A stretch of DNA of 51,754 bases from Methylotenera_A sp031399315 (lineage in GTDB: Bacteria; Pseudomonadota; Gammaproteobacteria; Burkholderiales; Methylophilaceae), in the NCBI GenBank assembly GCA_031399315.1, contig JANNOS010000035.1:1-51754 (forward strand), given 5' to 3'. Below, in pieces: positions 50,579-51,754 of this stretch. Both the position numbers and the translations under genes were made by a program. Position 1 is the first letter of the stretch. Each line of letters begins with the position of its first letter. The notes below the pieces were generated by a model. It saw only the letters and a program-made list of their open reading frames with translations. It searched no databases and was not told the origin of the DNA.

Positions 50579-51685
50579 TCAAATGCCTTCGTGTGCAGCA
50601 ATCGCTGCGGAAATCGCGGCCGCAATCAATTCAGGCGGTAATTCTGTTGCATAATTGGTCAACTCTGGGTGACTTTCTACAAAGCTGGTATTGAAGTTGG
50701 CGGCCTTGAAATCAGGATGCTTCATAATTTCTTGATAATAGGGGATGGTCGTTTTAACGCCATACACCACCATATCGCCCAATGCGCGACGTCCGCGCTC
50801 AACGACGCCTTCCCAATCCAATGCCCACACCGTCAGCTTGGCACACATCGAATCGTAGTAAGGCGGAATCACATAGCCCGAGTAAATGGCAGCATCCATA
50901 CGCACGCCAGGGCCGCCAGGAGAGTAATAACGGGTAATTTTGCCAAAGCTAGGCAAGAAGTCATTTTTAGGATCTTCTGCATTAATACGATATTCCATAG
51001 CAAAACCGCGAAAACTAATTTCACTTTGTTTGTATTGCAGCGGCAGGCCATAGGCAATTCGAATTTGCTCTTGCACTATATCCACGCCAGTAATAGTCTC
51101 GGTGACGGTATGTTCTACTTGTAGGCGAGTATTCATCTCCATAAAGTAAAAAGTATCGCTCGAATCAAGCAAAAATTCGACCGTGCCTGCATTTTCGTAA
51201 CCTACGGCTTTAGCTGCCTTAACAGCTAAATCACCAATATATTCGCGCTGCGCTTGATTTAATTGCGGGGAGGGTGCGATTTCAATGAGTTTTTGATTGC
51301 GACGCTGGATTGAGCAATCACGCTCAAATAGGTGAATCACGTTACCCTGGCTGTCAGCCATTACTTGCACTTCAATATGGCGCGGTGTAACGACACATTT
51401 TTCTAAAAACACTTCAGGCTTACCAAAGGCTTTGCTGGCTTCAGAAATGACGCGGTCGTAATTACCTAATAACTCTTTCTCTGAGTCGCAACGGCGAATG
51501 CCTCGCCCGCCACCGCCGTTAGTGGCTTTTAGCATCACGGGGTAACCAATTTTATTAGCAAGCGCCACGGCTTCATCTAAATTTTCCAAGTTACCATCGC
51601 TGCCAGGTGTGCAAGGGATGCCTGCGGCAGTCATGGCCTTACGTGCTTCAATTTTATCGCCCATTTGACGAATCACCGCCGCCAC
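50579..51685 (-). CDS. pycA: Pyruvate carboxylase subunit A, biotin carboxylase (partial)
   Basis: This biotin carboxylase is complete at its C-terminus but interrupted near what should be residue ~110. Intact sequence starts AAVIRQMGDKIEARKAMTAAGIPCTPGSDG. The ATP-grasp motif TNGGGGRGIRRC, LIEIAPSPQL, FYFMEMNTRLQVEHTVTE and AMEYRINAEDPKNDFLPSFG are all present. The N-terminal domain (family start LIANRGEIA) is missing. Upstream of about 51685 the sequence changes to foreign-looking GC-rich DNA, so the gene is cut by the contig end rather than by a real deletion, in my view. It lies 72 bases before pycB on the same strand. Confidence 0.88.
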   Translation of the reverse strand: MAAVIRQMGDKIEARKAMTAAGIPCTPGSDGNLENLDEAVALANKIGYPVMLKATNGGGGRGIRRCDSEKELLGNYDRVISEASKAFGKPEVFLEKCVVTPRHIEVQVMADSQGNVIHLFERDCSIQRRNQKLIEIAPSPQLNQAQREYIGDLAVKAAKAVGYENAGTVEFLLDSSDTFYFMEMNTRLQVEHTVTETITGVDIVQEQIRIAYGLPLQYKQSEISFRGFAMEYRINAEDPKNDFLPSFGKITRYYSPGGPGVRMDAAIYSGYVIPPYYDSMCAKLTVWALDWEGVVERGRRALGDMVVYGVKTTIPYYQEIMKHPDFKAANFNTSFVESHPELTNYATELPPELIAAAISAAIAAHEGI

Positions 51686-51754
51686 CGCGTGCATCCGGAG
51701 CCTCGCCCAGCACCTCGGGCCGGCCGCCTTCCAGGTCGACGCGCTTGAGCTTGG
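51686..51754 (-). other. GC-rich foreign tail, likely assembly chimera
   Basis: The last ~64 bases count to about 73% GC, against a moderate-to-low GC window. Read on the minus strand in a frame different from pycA they encode LEGGRPEVLGEAPDARGG. That pattern is common in the beta-propeller parts of WD40/TolB-type serine/threonine kinases of GC-rich soil bacteria, and is not biotin carboxylase. The junction falls in GGTGGCGGCGG-like sequence, where short homology may have joined two reads. The exact breakpoint is uncertain by several bases. Confidence 0.7.

Noticed and set aside
51661..51694. pycA as a true N-terminally truncated gene or pseudogene starting at ATG 51694
   Set aside because: The sequence beyond the break is foreign in GC and coding content, so a contig-end chimera explains it better than natural truncation.

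Overview
The window looks like a chromosomal piece of a betaproteobacterial methylotroph, most likely Methylophilaceae (Methylotenera/Methylophilus-like). The evidence is a complete N-methylglutamate pathway for methylamine, the betaproteobacterial order rpsB-tsf-pyrH-frr-uppS-cdsA-dxr-rseP-bamA-skp-lpxD-fabZ-lpxA-lpxB-rnhB, and moderate to low GC with many AT-rich spacers. The taxon is inferred from gene content, not from a search.

Layout. 1-3488 (minus): nitrate/nitrite ABC uptake genes (nrtA, nrtB and the start of nrtD) behind a NasT-type ANTAR antiterminator. The nrtA leader carries two hexaloop hairpins and an intrinsic terminator. A sigma-54-like promoter and an NtrC-like palindrome lie upstream of nasT. 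3689-10344 (plus): a TetR regulator with two operator copies and a tripartite RND efflux system. 10426-12082 (plus): two tandem transglutaminase-like proteins. 12105-13257: a multibranched RNA-like element, an orphan ParA and a small charged protein. 13492-24112: an XRE-cupin regulator plus GNAT (minus) divergent from mgdABCD-gmaS-mgsABC (plus). 24268-28832 (minus): a secreted GlcG/HbpS-like protein, glnD and map. 29113-44836 (plus): an HDOD protein, then the translation, isoprenoid, envelope-biogenesis and lipid A supercluster ending in rnhB. 44862-50506 (minus): an unrecognised protein with an RxxxxH (HEPN-like) motif, an RsmI-like methylase, a DUF4139-type secreted protein, a Maf/YceF pyrophosphatase and a biotin-dependent carboxyltransferase subunit. 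50579 to about 51685 (minus): the matching biotin carboxylase, cut off at its N-terminal side.

How they work together. The centre of the window handles nitrogen and one-carbon supply. Methylamine is captured as gamma-glutamylmethylamide (GmaS), converted to N-methylglutamate (MgsABC) and oxidised to glutamate plus a one-carbon unit (MgdABCD). Nitrate uptake under NasT, and probably NtrC, is the alternative nitrogen route, and GlnD is the global nitrogen sensor. The pyruvate carboxylase pair fits anaplerosis.

Caution: the last ~70 bases (about 51686-51754) are roughly 73% GC. On the minus strand they encode, in a different frame, a kinase/beta-propeller-like peptide that does not belong to biotin carboxylase, so the right end is probably an assembly chimera. 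Repeats of three palindromic families, several terminators and a cluster of TTG start codons are also described. I saw no tRNA, rRNA, CRISPR array, transposase or phage gene.
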